Shown here one piece after another: positions 7,022 to 13,655 of a stretch of DNA of 15,871 nt. Both the position numbers and the translations under genes were made by a program. Within the stretch, counting starts at the first letter, position 1. Every line of letters starts with the position of its first letter. The stretch covers positions 1-15,871 of the forward strand of contig JAUHZM010000039.1 of the NCBI GenBank assembly GCA_030426005.1, given 5' to 3'. The notes beneath the pieces are model-generated. The model did no database searches and was not told where the DNA came from. It saw only the letters and a list, made by a program, of their open reading frames with translations. This stretch comes from Gammaproteobacteria bacterium. Its GTDB lineage: Bacteria; Pseudomonadota; Gammaproteobacteria; Arenicellales; Arenicellaceae.

Positions 7022-7690
7022 ATGAACACCACAGTCAAATCCGCTCGCGCCGCGCCTTCGAAACCGTCCTGGAATTGGACCAAGTCCGAGGCGGCCAAGC
7101 GCATGTTCAAGATTGCCCGGTGGCTGCATATCTATTTGTCCACCACCGCTTTAGCGATTGTCTTGTTCTTCAGCGTCACCGGATTCACTCTGAATCACGC
7201 AAGCTGGTTTTCAGACGGCGCAGAGAACGGCGTAGATGAGTACATGTTGCCGACCGATATTGGCGAAGCACTGAGTGACCCATCGGCATTTCCAACCGCA
7301 TTGATCACGGAATTTCTCCAACAGGAGTATGGTTTACACCATCCTCGTTCGATTGACCACGATTTAGAGCTGGGCGAAGTTAGCCTAGATTATCCACTCC
7401 CTGCTGGCTACGCCTTTGTGTCAATCATCGTACCGGAATCCCGCATCGAGATAGAGTATCAGTCTGGCAACCTCTGGGTGCTCATGAACGACCTGCATAA
7501 AGGACGACACACCGGCGCCGCCTGGTCAGCCTTTATCGACTTTTCCGCTCTAATCATGACTCTGCTTGCGGTGGCCGGGATTCTGATCTTGTTCCAACTT
7601 AAAAAATACCGTAACTGGGGACTCGCCCTCACCATCATTGGCATTCTGACGCCGTTGATCTGGTATCTGGCTTTTGTTCCCGCCTACTAA
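7022..7690 (+). CDS. PepSY-associated three-helix membrane protein
   Basis: A 222-residue inner-membrane protein. Transmembrane segments are at about 32-54 (ARWLHIYLSTTALAIVLFF), 170-191 (FIDFSALIMTLLAVAGILIL) and 199-218. A periplasmic domain of about 110 residues lies between the first two. Histidines sit at membrane edges: H36, H59 (TLNH), and H159 and H163 in DLHKGRHTG. The family is the PepSY-associated transmembrane type; related larger proteins (FoxB, PiuB) are linked to ferric-siderophore reduction. A role in reducing or processing iron delivered by the receptor is therefore plausible but inferred. The start at 7022 lacks a strong ribosome binding site; a later ATG at 7106 would remove the basic N-terminus but keep helix 1. 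It is followed after 20 bases by the DUF2271 gene. Confidence 0.8.
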   Translation: MNTTVKSARAAPSKPSWNWTKSEAAKRMFKIARWLHIYLSTTALAIVLFFSVTGFTLNHASWFSDGAENGVDEYMLPTDIGEALSDPSAFPTALITEFLQQEYGLHHPRSIDHDLELGEVSLDYPLPAGYAFVSIIVPESRIEIEYQSGNLWVLMNDLHKGRHTGAAWSAFIDFSALIMTLLAVAGILILFQLKKYRNWGLALTIIGILTPLIWYLAFVPAY

Positions 7691-7710
7691 TCCGTTCTGA
7701 GAGCTTCCAC

Positions 7711-8211
7711 ATGCCTACGTTCCTTTCTGCCAGCTTGCGATCTGTATTCGTTTTGACTGGTTGCCTAATTACGTCACTTTGTCAGGCCGAATCCATTGCG
7801 CTGTCAGTCACGATCCCTACGTTGGATGTAGACCCATACCACCGCCCCTATGTTGCGGTATGGCTGGAGACGCCGGAACGAAAAGGCGTCAAAGTCATTA
7901 ACGTGTGGTACGAGCAAGACGAATGGCTGAAAGATCTGCGTCAATGGTGGCGCAAGATCGGTCGTTCGGATGCTGCCGCCTATGAAGGCGTCACCGGGGC
8001 AACACGTAAACCCGGCACCTACACCTATGAATGGACGGTGGCGGATGATATTCCGGCCGGTAACTATGTGCTGTGCTTTGAAGCATCGCGCGAAGCCGGC
8101 GGCCGTGACTTCTTACGTCAAGCCATTACGCTCGGTGGTCAGCAACAACAACGCTATCAGCTCGAAGGCGACTACGAATTCGGTGCCATCGCCATCACTA
8201 TCCAACCCTAA
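7711..8211 (+). CDS. DUF2271 exported protein
   Basis: A 166-residue protein with a signal peptide of about 26 residues, cleaved in LCQA/ES; a Cys at 18 after LTG could be mistaken for a lipobox, but the later site fits better. The mature part matches DUF2271: VDPYHRPYVAVWLETPE near the start, then VWYEQDEWLKDLRQWWRKIG, then GVTGATRKPGTYTYEW, and AGNYVLCFEASREAGGRD near the end. Only periplasmic location can be predicted; the family has no known biochemical activity, but it often travels with PepSY proteins and TonB receptors. A GAGAG ribosome site lies 7 bases before the ATG. It sits 20 bases after the PepSY-type gene and 25 bases before the DUF4198 gene, so all are likely co-transcribed. 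Confidence 0.85.
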   Translation: MPTFLSASLRSVFVLTGCLITSLCQAESIALSVTIPTLDVDPYHRPYVAVWLETPERKGVKVINVWYEQDEWLKDLRQWWRKIGRSDAAAYEGVTGATRKPGTYTYEWTVADDIPAGNYVLCFEASREAGGRDFLRQAITLGGQQQQRYQLEGDYEFGAIAITIQP

Positions 8212-8236
8212 TTATTACCCCGCCACGAGGATCATC

Positions 8237-9097
8237 ATGCGTACTTCATTATCACCTCGCCTGCTGGCGCTATTCGCCCTGACGCTAACAAACACAGCCG
8301 TGCAAGCCCACGGACGCTATGTGCTGCCAAGTCATACCTTACTCTCTGGTGAGGAGCCACAATCAGTGACGTTGAACGCCAGTATCACCAACGATATTTT
8401 CCACCCAGACAAACCACTTGGCAATAATGGTGGTGGTACTGCGAATCCATTCTTACTCAAAATTTTCAGTAAGGTAACCCCATACATCACTGCACCCGAT
8501 GGCAAAACGCAAGAAGTAATTAAGTTAACAGCTTTTACCCGCCAATCTACAGGCGACGTAACACTGAAAAATGACGGCACCTATCGAATTACGATAGAAC
8601 AAAAGCCAACACAAATGATCTACTTCAAAAATCCCGACGGCACGCCGAACCGAATAATTGGTGAACGCTCAGAGTTACCAGAAGGTGCCACGAATATCGA
8701 AGTACATCTAATCAGCTCACGCGTTGAGACCTTCATCACCAACAACTCTCCAACGCCCCTAAGTAAACACATCAGTGGATCGGGCATCGAAATTGGCGGC
8801 TCTGCACACCCAAATGACTTGTTTGTTGGTGAGCCGGTCACGTTTTTACTGTTAATGGATGGCAAACCAGTGGCATCTGGTATTGAAGCACATCTCGAGT
8901 TTGGAGGAACACGCCACCGAAACAAACGCAACACGCAAGAGTTACGTACTAATGATGCAGGAGAGATCACTTTAAATTTCGCAGAAGCAGGGTTCTACCT
9001 GCTCGAGGTAGATGTTAGCGCTCCGGTACCTGAGAACAATGAAGTGAAGGCAAAACACCATTCCTTGTATCTTACCTTTGAGGTTTTCCCTCAATAA
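8237..9097 (+). CDS. DUF4198 exported protein
   Basis: A 286-residue periplasmic protein. The ATG at 8237 has GAGGA 5 bases upstream (8227-8231) and opens a clear signal peptide ending VQA. The frame is open back to 7970, but that part overlaps the DUF2271 gene and is not translated. The mature protein begins with His (HGRYVLPSHTLL), as in DUF4198 proteins, which typically begin AHxxW/Y after the signal. The domain contains ITAPDGKTQEV, GTYRITIEQKP and a C-terminal Ig-like part with GEPVTFLLLMDGKPVASG and NDAGEITLNFAEAGFYLLEV. The family is related to periplasmic domains tied to metal uptake, so metal binding is plausible. It is the last gene of the Fur-controlled operon and ends 18 bases before the stop of a convergent small ORF. 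Confidence 0.85.
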   Translation: MRTSLSPRLLALFALTLTNTAVQAHGRYVLPSHTLLSGEEPQSVTLNASITNDIFHPDKPLGNNGGGTANPFLLKIFSKVTPYITAPDGKTQEVIKLTAFTRQSTGDVTLKNDGTYRITIEQKPTQMIYFKNPDGTPNRIIGERSELPEGATNIEVHLISSRVETFITNNSPTPLSKHISGSGIEIGGSAHPNDLFVGEPVTFLLLMDGKPVASGIEAHLEFGGTRHRNKRNTQELRTNDAGEITLNFAEAGFYLLEVDVSAPVPENNEVKAKHHSLYLTFEVFPQ

Positions 9098-9115
9098 TCG
9101 TGTTGTACGCCCACA

Positions 9116-9268
9116 TTAGCCGGTCATGCAGACGCATAGGAAAAACGCACTCATGAGCAGATTGCCGTAAATTTTCGCGTTTGCGCCAGTCATCAGGCGT
9201 TGCGATAACTGATCGCCTAATGTGGATCTGATACCGTTAGTGAACTGTTTTTTAAGTTTTCTAGCCAT
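9116..9268 (-). CDS. Small putative membrane protein, 50 aa
   Basis: A short frame from ATG at 9268 to TAA at 9116. The product begins MARKLKKQFTNGIRSTLGDQ, continues with a helical middle, and ends in a hydrophobic segment, IYGNLLMSAFFLCVCMTG. A GAGG and a TTGGA lie upstream of the ATG as a modest ribosome binding site. The basic N-terminus plus hydrophobic C-terminus suggests a tail-anchored or peripheral membrane peptide. It lies downstream of the 66-residue gene on the same strand and may be co-transcribed with it. No family is recognised; the small size leaves doubt. Confidence 0.45.
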   Translation of the reverse strand: MARKLKKQFTNGIRSTLGDQLSQRLMTGANAKIYGNLLMSAFFLCVCMTG

Positions 9269-9299
9269 GATAGTCCAACCTCAAATTACTTCTTTTACC

Positions 9300-9320
9300 G
9301 CACCACCAACACGGTGGTGC
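9300..9320. repeat. Hairpin between the two small minus-strand ORFs
   Basis: GCACCACC (9300-9307) and GGTGGTGC (9313-9320) form a perfect 8-bp stem around loop AACAC. It lies 32 bases before the ATG of the 50-residue ORF and 75 bases after the end of the 66-residue gene. Read on the minus strand, TAAAAGAAG comes after a GCGG extension, so there is no U-tract. It may separate expression of the two genes. Confidence 0.45.
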
Positions 9321-9394
9321 AACCTTATGCTGACACTGTAATTCGAGGCCGACATTATCGGTATTACACTCTATTACAGGTCGGTGCCCACCAA

Positions 9395-9595
9395 TCAGTC
9401 AAACACCGACAGTGCGCGGCGTGGCGCGGCAACACCAATCGTTTCAACACCATCAAGTTGTGCCTGGATGCTGCTGAGTGACCACTTACTTGCGTAAAGT
9501 TCAAACGCCGCCGGCTTCAGTACCAACACTGCTGATAGCAGCCCAAGGCCAAACCAAAGACTGGTTGCAGTGCAAGTTTTAAATTTCGTTTTCAT
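9395..9595 (-). CDS. Small membrane-anchored or exported protein, 66 aa
   Basis: ATG at 9595 with a strong GGGGAG (9609-9604) 8 bases upstream, which makes it a convincing gene. The product begins MKTKFKTCTATSLWFGLGLL with hydrophobic residues to about position 30, a signal anchor or uncleaved signal. About 36 polar residues follow: LYASKWSLSSIQAQLDGVET, then IGVAAPRRALSVFD. No family is recognised and no catalytic residues are seen. It is divergent from the duplicated-gene locus, with 346 bases between. Its role is unknown; the strong ribosome site implies real expression. Confidence 0.6.
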   Translation of the reverse strand: MKTKFKTCTATSLWFGLGLLSAVLVLKPAAFELYASKWSLSSIQAQLDGVETIGVAAPRRALSVFD

Positions 9596-9810
9596 TGTTG
9601 CTACTCCCCAAATTTAAGGGCGGATTAGAAACGCCATCCATGGCACCCAACTCCTTTACACCGCCACCCGTGTGAATAATTTCTGACTCCGTTTGATTTA
9701 CATCTGACGTTGTCATCTGATGAGTACATAGTGCGCGCATCTCTTCACGAGAAGTATTACAAGCTCTTACACGGCGATGAGTGAACCAGTACCTGCGATG
9801 GTGCGTTAGG

Positions 9811-9904
9811 TTGAGACTTTGGTAGGATTACCAGTACCACGATCAATGCTACTGTGTGTCGAGGTCTCTCTGAGGGACTACAAAAGGGAACCCTCAGACT
9901 CAAC
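9811..9904 (+). promoter_or_regulatory. Repeated promoter/leader module, copy 1
   Basis: The dyad TTGGTAGGATTACCA (9819-9833, arms TGGTA/TACCA) contains a -35-like TTACCA (9828-9833). After 16 bases comes an extended -10-like TGC plus TACTGT (-10 at 9850-9855). The predicted start near 9862 would place a hairpin GTCTCTCTGAGGGAC (9864-9878) at the 5' end of the message. A second stem pairs TGAGGG (9871-9876) with CCCTCA (9891-9896). An outer pairing, GTTGAG (9810-9815) with CTCAAC (9899-9904), is also possible. The block is repeated before the second paralog. The rest of the gene-free stretch 9596-9810 shows nothing distinct. Confidence 0.55.
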
Positions 9905-9941
9905 TAAAATCAAGGTATGACGAGAGTAATGGAGGTTATCA

Positions 9942-10400
9942 ATGTCTAAATCCTGCCGCAGCGCTGTAATTAAAAAGTACTTAGTCTTAAACGAAGGTAG
10001 TTGTGAGGACACTGTCCAGGTCAAAGTAAAACCCAAAAAGCAGATTTCCAAGAAACCGCCAATTTTCACCGGAAAAATGAGATACAAAGGCCGCACCATC
10101 GACGTGATACAGGCCAATTTTTCATTAAAGGATCCAGAAGCGCTTGTGAAAATTCAATTCAAACTGACAGGCGACGACAAGCTGTTTTTTACCGGAGAAG
10201 CGACTAACCGAAAAAATAAAGAACTCGCTTACGTCGTTGACCAGGAGTTATCGAGTTCGCTTCCGAGTGGTGAATACAACTTGCTCACCTTTACCTACAG
10301 TGCACCGCCAATCGGTACGCGCTTATTCGAAGACATTTGTTTTCACACAACCATCGGGGTTATCGACCCCGAAGCTGAGGTGGAACGCGACCCGCATTAG
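9942..10400 (+). CDS. Duplicated small protein, copy 1 (152 aa), unknown function
   Basis: ATG at 9942 with GGAGG 6 bases upstream. No signal peptide; a predicted all-beta soluble protein. It is paralogous to the next gene: shared blocks are KYLVLNE near residue 12-18, IDVIQANFS, FFTGEATN, NLLTFTYSAPP, LFEDICFHTTIG and the end IDPEAEVERDPH. This copy is more basic (KVKPKKQISKK in the first third) than copy 2. The general design (short beta protein starting with V/L strands and ending in a DP..E(I/V).R.P signature) recalls what I remember of the DP-EP family, but I could not test this. Function unknown. It has its own promoter-like module and is followed by 211 bases containing a second copy of that module, so the two genes are regulated in parallel rather than as a simple operon. 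Confidence 0.75.
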   Translation: MSKSCRSAVIKKYLVLNEGSCEDTVQVKVKPKKQISKKPPIFTGKMRYKGRTIDVIQANFSLKDPEALVKIQFKLTGDDKLFFTGEATNRKNKELAYVVDQELSSSLPSGEYNLLTFTYSAPPIGTRLFEDICFHTTIGVIDPEAEVERDPH

Positions 10401-10414
10401 AATCAGACTAGACT

Positions 10415-10442
10415 AAGCGTCGATGGCGTCCAATCGACACTT
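10415..10442 (+). terminator. Weak hairpin after copy 1
   Basis: GTCGAT (10419-10424) pairs with ATCGAC (10433-10438); flanking AAG (10415-10417) and CTT (10440-10442) extend it past one C/A mismatch. It starts 15 bases after the copy 1 stop, in the right place to separate the two transcription units, but it lacks a T-tract. Confidence 0.35.
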
Positions 10443-10484
10443 GATGCATTCTCTCTGCCTGCTGATCCGACGAATGTTTTAGAA

Positions 10485-10564
10485 GTTGGGACCTTGGTAG
10501 GATTACCACCTTTAGAAATGATGCTACTGTAGATAAGTCTTTAGGGGGACTAAGCAGGGCCAAT
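10485..10564 (+). promoter_or_regulatory. Repeated promoter/leader module, copy 2
   Basis: The same 15-base dyad TTGGTAGGATTACCA (10494-10508) and the same ATGCTACTGT (10521-10530) occur as in copy 1, with exactly 12 different bases between them in both. The -35-like TTACCA (10503-10508), 16-base spacer and extended -10 TGC plus TACTGT (10523-10530) keep their spacing. After the predicted start comes AGTC (10536-10539) pairing with GACT (10548-10551), equivalent to the 5' hairpin of copy 1. An outer pairing GTTGG (10485-10489) with CCAAT (10560-10564) replaces GTTGAG/CTCAAC of copy 1 with compensating changes. Confidence 0.55.
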
Positions 10565-10611
10565 AAAGCTTACGAAAACAATACAAAAATTAGCAACTAC
10601 GGAGATAATTA

Positions 10612-11076
10612 ATGTCTAATCCAAATGTTAGCGTCGAGGTTAAAGGCGACAAAACCTATCTGGTCTTAAATGAATGGAACGCCGACGGCGGGGTCGTCAA
10701 CGTGACGCTATCTCGCGGCAGTTTACAATCATCAAACCCCGACGTGTATGCCGGAATACTGATGTATGGTGACACCCAAATCGACGTCATCGAAGCCCAT
10801 TTTTCAGGTGGTAGCAACAGCGACAATGTCCAATTGGCCATTACGTTGGGTGATTCAGGAAACTATTTCACTGGCAATGCCACTGACAGTAATGGGGAGC
10901 CCTTACAATACATTTCGCAAACAATATCTCAAGCATCTGGGAGCACCGTCAATAACCTACTGACATTTACTTATCTAGAGCCGCCCGCAGATACAGACAT
11001 TTTCAAAGATATCTATTTTTACACTACACTTGGGACTATTGATCCAGGTGATGAAGTTGATCGTGATCCGCATTAG
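10612..11076 (+). CDS. Duplicated small protein, copy 2 (154 aa), unknown function
   Basis: ATG at 10612 with GGAG 7 bases upstream. A soluble, acidic, beta-rich protein with no signal peptide or membrane segment. It begins MSNPNVSVEVKGDKTYLVLN, then has IDVIEAHFS, YFTGNATDSNGEPL, NLLTFTYLEPP, IFKDIYFYTTLG and the end IDPGDEVDRDPH, all aligned with copy 1. The middle third is the most divergent part (Ser/Gly/Asn-rich here, Lys-rich in copy 1), suggesting the two have specialised on different partners or charges. Its TAG stop overlaps the TAA stop of the convergent kinase gene by 4 bases (11073-11076). It has no known function; the C-terminal signature again recalls the DP-EP family from memory. 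Confidence 0.8.
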   Translation: MSNPNVSVEVKGDKTYLVLNEWNADGGVVNVTLSRGSLQSSNPDVYAGILMYGDTQIDVIEAHFSGGSNSDNVQLAITLGDSGNYFTGNATDSNGEPLQYISQTISQASGSTVNNLLTFTYLEPPADTDIFKDIYFYTTLGTIDPGDEVDRDPH

Positions 11077-13655
11077 TCAACACAAAGACTGTTCGTTTCT
11101 GGCAGCGTAAGCTGCCGGAACGAATCATTCACACAGAGCTTTTTAAACCACGGAAACGTAAACCAAACCTTTCCGACTCCTGTTTCTAAAGCTTCTTCGA
11201 CAGCAACAACCGCTGCGATTTGGTTATCCGACATGGTGTAAACAATCGCAGCGGCATATTGAAAATCACTCTGATCAGGGTATTTTTTTGTTGCGGCATT
11301 CAAAGTCCGAATCGCCTCACTATGATTCCCCAACTGGGCAAATGCTTGAGCACGATCTCTAAATTCCTTGATTTTCGATGGATCCGAAGTTAATTGGATC
11401 ACCGTATCATAATGGCGATTTGCTAATTCCAGTGCCTGGTTCAACTTATAAGCATCTGCGATGTTTAGCTGGTAAGTTGTGTTTTGATCAGATATTTCGA
11501 GCGCTCGCTTAAAACTCTCTATTGCCTCTTGGTAGCTACCAATCAACATAAGAGCAACACCGAGGTTGGAATAGTTTGACCCGCTCTGATTCGATTTAAG
11601 TGCCTCATTGAAATCTTTGATAGCACTCGTCAAATCGCCCTGACGCATAGCAACCGTGCCTCGCAAACTCAGCGCGAATGAGTAGTCTGGATTCAGCTCG
11701 AGAGCGCGGTCAACCGCCGCCTTTGCTGCTGCATGGTTCCCAAATGAATACTCCGACGTCGCTAAATTATAAAAAGTCTTAGCTGATGGCCGGAGGACGG
11801 AGTTCTTACGATCCAACTCTAATAGCCGTTGCGGTTGGTTGCCATAGTAAGCCAGGTCGGATTCCAAATTAATCAATGCGGATTTGTCTTTGACCACCTG
11901 CTGCGCGAATACAAATAATTCCTCAGCTTCGTCGTGTCGTTCCTGTTGTAGTTTCACATAGATCTTCGCCGCCAAAATGGAGGGATCTTCGTTCAGTGAG
12001 TCCGGCGCATACGCCAGAATTCGCTCCAGGCGCGTTAGATGCACACCATCACCGGTGACCGTATTCAATCGCTGTGACACGCGACGCGCTAAGTCATACG
12101 CCGGAATAAAGAACGGCTGACGTGCGATCAATCGATCCAGCGTAATGAGGTGCTCAGGCTTGGCTTGCTTGCCGTTTTCACTGTCTAGAAAGACTTCGAG
12201 GTAAGTCCGATAAATATCCTCACTCACACTCATCTCTGAGTCAGCGCGCGCCGCTCCAGGGTAAAGCGCCAACAACTCAGCACGAAGCGTGTTGCGAATA
12301 TCGGTCAGGTTCTGTACCGCCACCGGCCAGCTACGCTGTTCAGTGGCCACCATCTGCGGACCATCAAATTTGCGTAATTTTAGATCACACTTATTTTTCC
12401 CGCACTCAGCCAAGAGGTTCAGTATCGACGTGGCACCGGTGGCGGTTGCGCGTTGCCGATAGTCTCCTTGCACTGCATCAAACTCCCGGCTCGAAATCAG
12501 CCCGGTATTTTGCAGGGACAATACCGCCTGCTCAGCCGAGGTCTGCAAGGTACTCTCTATTAGCGGTAACAACTCCGCGTTGAAATCCGCAGCGGTCTTT
12601 ATTTCAATCGTATCAAGCGCCACAAAGTGCACCGTATCATCGGAATCACTGAACAACGCTGAGTACTTGATGATACCCAAGCCAACCAAAAAGCCAGCGG
12701 CCAACAACGCGCCGCGACTCAACCAGGCTTTCCAACGTGGCAAACTTGCAGGCTCTGTGGTTGGCTGGGTTTGAAGCGGAATCAGCTGTGTGGTGTCATC
12801 GGTATCCTGCTCTGATGGTTGTTGTGCATTACGCAAGAACTCAGCCACCTCAGCCGCTGTGTAGATGCGGTCTGCTGGCGCTTTGCTTAACAAGTTGGAT
12901 ACCACTTCGGCGAGTCGCAAGCCAAGCGCTGACCGTGCATCTGCCTCGAGCGTGAACGGCGCGGTTACAATGCGCTCTAACAGGGCGGATTTGTTTGCGG
13001 TCTCGCCAAACGGGTGACGCCCCACCAAGGCTTGATGAATTAACACCGCCAAGGAGAACAAATCTGAACGTGTGTCCACGGGTTGCCCGGTGGCCTGCTC
13101 TGGCGACAAAGAGAAATAACTGCCACTGACACTGCCTGATCGCGCTGCGCCCTCGTCGGCCAGATAATCGTCTAGCTTGGCGCGGGCAATCCCAAAGTCG
13201 GCAATCTTGGCCACATTATGCTGGGTTATAAGAACGTTATCGCCTTTGAGGTCACAGTGTGCAATACCTTGCTGATGCGCGCTCGCCAACCCCTCGGCCA
13301 CTTCAGCCAGCCAGCGTAACAACACCGCACGTGATGGCGCCTGCTGTAAGCGCTGCGTCAGAGTATGACCACCAACAAATTCGATTACCAGACCCAACAC
13401 TGCGTCCTGCTCCACCACATCGTATAGCTGCACGATATGGGGACTGTTTAACTGCGCAAGGAGCTTTGCTTCGGCGCGTAGACGTTCGACTAATCTAGCG
13501 GTGGCCGGTTCGGACGTATCCACACACTTAATGGCAACGTCGCGTTCCAACTCAGAATCGCGCGCTAAATACACCACGCTCATCCCGCCGCGACCCAGTT
13601 CACGCAGAATCTGGTAACGCCCAAGCCGTTCTATGTGATTAAGGGCGTCACTCAT
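11073..13655 (-). CDS. Membrane-anchored Ser/Thr protein kinase with TPR domain
   Basis: 860 residues. The cytoplasmic kinase domain (about 13-275) has the P-loop ELGRGGMSVVYLAR (19-32), VAIK with Lys43, the catalytic loop HCDLKGDN (133-140, Asp135), DFG (153-155), and SPEQ in the activation segment (184-187). The usual HRD is HCD here, so it is a non-RD-type kinase, perhaps controlled other than by activation-loop phosphorylation. One membrane helix lies at about 314-332. The remaining 500 residues would be periplasmic: a 335-480 region of unknown fold, then about six TPR units between 624 and 830. The ATG overlaps the stop of the FHA gene (ATGA), implying translational coupling. It most likely phosphorylates the FHA partner or proteins that partner binds. 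Confidence 0.9.
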   Translation of the reverse strand: MSDALNHIERLGRYQILRELGRGGMSVVYLARDSELERDVAIKCVDTSEPATARLVERLRAEAKLLAQLNSPHIVQLYDVVEQDAVLGLVIEFVGGHTLTQRLQQAPSRAVLLRWLAEVAEGLASAHQQGIAHCDLKGDNVLITQHNVAKIADFGIARAKLDDYLADEGAARSGSVSGSYFSLSPEQATGQPVDTRSDLFSLAVLIHQALVGRHPFGETANKSALLERIVTAPFTLEADARSALGLRLAEVVSNLLSKAPADRIYTAAEVAEFLRNAQQPSEQDTDDTTQLIPLQTQPTTEPASLPRWKAWLSRGALLAAGFLVGLGIIKYSALFSDSDDTVHFVALDTIEIKTAADFNAELLPLIESTLQTSAEQAVLSLQNTGLISSREFDAVQGDYRQRATATGATSILNLLAECGKNKCDLKLRKFDGPQMVATEQRSWPVAVQNLTDIRNTLRAELLALYPGAARADSEMSVSEDIYRTYLEVFLDSENGKQAKPEHLITLDRLIARQPFFIPAYDLARRVSQRLNTVTGDGVHLTRLERILAYAPDSLNEDPSILAAKIYVKLQQERHDEAEELFVFAQQVVKDKSALINLESDLAYYGNQPQRLLELDRKNSVLRPSAKTFYNLATSEYSFGNHAAAKAAVDRALELNPDYSFALSLRGTVAMRQGDLTSAIKDFNEALKSNQSGSNYSNLGVALMLIGSYQEAIESFKRALEISDQNTTYQLNIADAYKLNQALELANRHYDTVIQLTSDPSKIKEFRDRAQAFAQLGNHSEAIRTLNAATKKYPDQSDFQYAAAIVYTMSDNQIAAVVAVEEALETGVGKVWFTFPWFKKLCVNDSFRQLTLPETNSLCVD

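Noticed and set aside
7970..8236. N-terminal extension of the DUF4198 frame
   Set aside because: It overlaps the DUF2271 coding region in another frame; the start at 8237 has a ribosome site and opens a signal peptide.
9819..9880. Cyclic di-GMP (GEMM) riboswitch
   Set aside because: GGTAGGATTACC faintly recalls the GEMM hairpin, but the rest of the conserved core and its second stem are missing.
9917..9949. 10-codon upstream ORF overlapping the start of copy 1
   Set aside because: It is present only in copy 1 and not before copy 2, and has only a weak ribosome site; probably chance.
12580..13498. Plus-strand open frames within the kinase gene
   Set aside because: They are antisense shadows of a kinase with all catalytic motifs; no ribosome sites or known domains.
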